A DNA stretch of 64,000 nucleotides from positions 62,001 through 126,000 of the forward strand of contig NZ_JAFKID010000017.1 in NCBI RefSeq assembly GCF_017306545.1. The letters run 5' to 3'. The notes below the pieces were generated by a model. The model did no database searches. It was not told the origin of the DNA and worked only from the letters and a program-made list of their open reading frames with translations. The stretch comes from Mesorhizobium sp. (GTDB taxonomy: Bacteria; Pseudomonadota; Alphaproteobacteria; Rhizobiales; Rhizobiaceae). How positions within the stretch are numbered: position 1 is the first letter of the stretch; every line of letters begins with the position of its first letter. Both the position numbers and the translations under genes were made by a program. Below, in pieces: positions 62,954 through 64,000 of this stretch.

Positions 62954-64000
62954 ATGAACGGCTTTCCGGCACATCGCGAAACCAGGTCGGCGCTCAGTGG
63001 CATCCGCGCGCAGATCCAGGACCTGAGGACGGAGAACATCGCCAAGCTGGCGGTGCGTGCCAGGGCTTTGGGCGGCGTCATCCCGCTCTGGTACGGCGAG
63101 GGCGACATGGTCACGCCCGCCTTCATCCGCGACGCGGCCAAGGCAGCGCTCGACGCCGGCCAGACCTTCTACGTCCCGAACATGCACGGCACCGAAGGGC
63201 TGAACGCGGCGCTGTCGGACTATCAGACGCGGCTGCACGGCCGGCCTATCACCGTCGACCGCACCACGGTGACACCGAGCGGCATGCAGGCGCTGTTCCT
63301 GGCGCTGGAAATGCTGGTCGATGTCGGCACCAACGTCGTCTATGTCGAGCCGCAATGGCCCAACATCCATAACGCCATCCACCTGGTCGGCGGCGAGCCG
63401 CGGCCGGTGTCGCTGACATTCGACGGCGACTGGAAGCTCGACCTCGACGCGCTGTTTGCCCGCTGCGACGCGCGCACGCGGGCGATCTTCCTGTCCACCC
63501 CCTGCAACCCGACCGGCTGGACAGCCAGCGCCGAAGAGATGCGCGCGCTGCTGGAGTTCAGCCGCGAACGCGGCATCTGGATCATTTCCGACGAGGTCTA
63601 CGGGCGGCTCTATTTCGAGGGCGAGGTTGCGCCGTCGATGTTGCAGATCGCCGACGACGAGGACCGGGTGCTGTCCGTGAACAGCTTCTCCAAGGCATGG
63701 GCGATGACCGGCTGGCGCATCGGATGGCTCACCCATCCCGCCGGACTGGCGGACCACATCGGCGCGATGACGCAATACATCAACAGCGGCACCGCCGCCT
63801 TCGTGCAGGCCGGCGCCGAAGCGGCGCTGCGCCATGGCGAGGGGCTGGTGGCCGAAATCCGCGGACGCAGCAAGCGGGGGCTCGACCTTACCTACGAAGC
63901 GCTGGGCTCGCTCAACCGCGTCGTGCTGCCGCCCAAGCCGAAGGGCGGCATGTACGCCTTCTTCAGCCTGGAGGGCGAGCCGGATTCGAACGCCGCCTGC
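62954..64000 (+). CDS. Class I/II aminotransferase (partial, runs off the window)
   Basis: 349 residues are visible from an ATG preceded by GGGACAGGA; the C terminus is outside. Fold-type I PLP enzyme: IPLWYGEGD near 43, CNPTG at 184-188, SDEVY at 212-216, PLP Lys247 in VNSFSKAWAMTGWRIGW. The closest kind is aspartate/aromatic aminotransferase-like. The promoter carries both motif types shared with the monooxygenase/MarR gap, so it probably belongs to the same metabolic unit and could remove or recycle amino groups from the pathway. Substrate not determined. Confidence 0.88.
   Translation, partial: MNGFPAHRETRSALSGIRAQIQDLRTENIAKLAVRARALGGVIPLWYGEGDMVTPAFIRDAAKAALDAGQTFYVPNMHGTEGLNAALSDYQTRLHGRPITVDRTTVTPSGMQALFLALEMLVDVGTNVVYVEPQWPNIHNAIHLVGGEPRPVSLTFDGDWKLDLDALFARCDARTRAIFLSTPCNPTGWTASAEEMRALLEFSRERGIWIISDEVYGRLYFEGEVAPSMLQIADDEDRVLSVNSFSKAWAMTGWRIGWLTHPAGLADHIGAMTQYINSGTAAFVQAGAEAALRHGEGLVAEIRGRSKRGLDLTYEALGSLNRVVLPPKPKGGMYAFFSLEGEPDSNAAC

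Overview
The window is GC-rich, densely coded alphaproteobacterial DNA, most like the chromosome of a Mesorhizobium-type member of the Hyphomicrobiales (Rhizobiales). The basis is the SmoEF-type polyol transporter, the rhizobial urease layout with a DUF1272 gene, a NodFE-like acyl carrier protein/ketosynthase pair, many LivJHMGF and GntR/LysR genes, and two families of rhizobial-style intergenic repeats. I see no rRNA, tRNA, insertion sequence, CRISPR array or phage gene.

Layout. 1-6.7 kb: the promoter-proximal end of a sorbitol/mannitol ABC transporter operon (smoE, smoF, edge of a second permease) with a SorC-family regulator, a HAD phosphatase, a LysR regulator, a DUF1127 protein and a class II aldolase. 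6.8-15.5 kb: a full urease set (ureD, A, B, C, E, F, G and a UreJ/HupE nickel permease) carrying several small passenger genes and one opposite-strand secreted protein. 15.6-21.2 kb: NodF/NodE-like pair, GST, a basic Lys/Ala-rich protein, a nucleoside-kinase-like ATPase, a DUF4432 mutarotase-like protein and a D,D-carboxypeptidase lipoprotein. 21.2-35.5 kb: kynurenine formamidase, 2-aminobenzoate-CoA ligase, tryptophan 2,3-dioxygenase and a five-gene Liv-type importer; facing it, kynureninase with a TrpXYZ-like importer and a divergent GntR/dehydratase operon. 35.5-46.7 kb: NagZ-like hexosaminidase, a second Liv importer with a fused LivM-LivG protein, then signalling genes (Hpt, PhoB-type regulator, single-domain receiver, CbrA-like symporter-histidine kinase). 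46.9-53.1 kb: HpaI-type aldolase and FCD-GntR regulator, a tandem EthD-like protein, a luciferase-like (RutA-like) monooxygenase with a flavin reductase-MarR fusion, a MarR regulator and an aldo/keto reductase. 53.3-62.8 kb: LysR gene, then a nine-gene operon headed by 2-aminobenzoyl-CoA monooxygenase/reductase and filled with beta-oxidation-type enzymes, a thioesterase and a Rid-family protein. The window ends inside a class I/II aminotransferase gene.

How it fits together. The most informative theme is tryptophan catabolism through kynurenine and anthranilate into the aerobic CoA-thioester (hybrid) route: tryptophan dioxygenase, formamidase, kynureninase, aminobenzoate-CoA ligase, aminobenzoyl-CoA monooxygenase/reductase, then beta-oxidation-like steps. 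These genes lie in three separate transcription units. Two short intergenic motifs tie the region together: TTTANGYTTGAA (four copies, assigned by inference to the MarR regulator) and CAGTATACAR (five copies, assigned by inference to the GntR regulator). At two promoters the motifs abut, which suggests that the luciferase-like oxygenase and the terminal aminotransferase are jointly controlled with, or feed into, anthranilate breakdown. The motif-to-regulator assignments and the role of the luciferase-like branch are inference.
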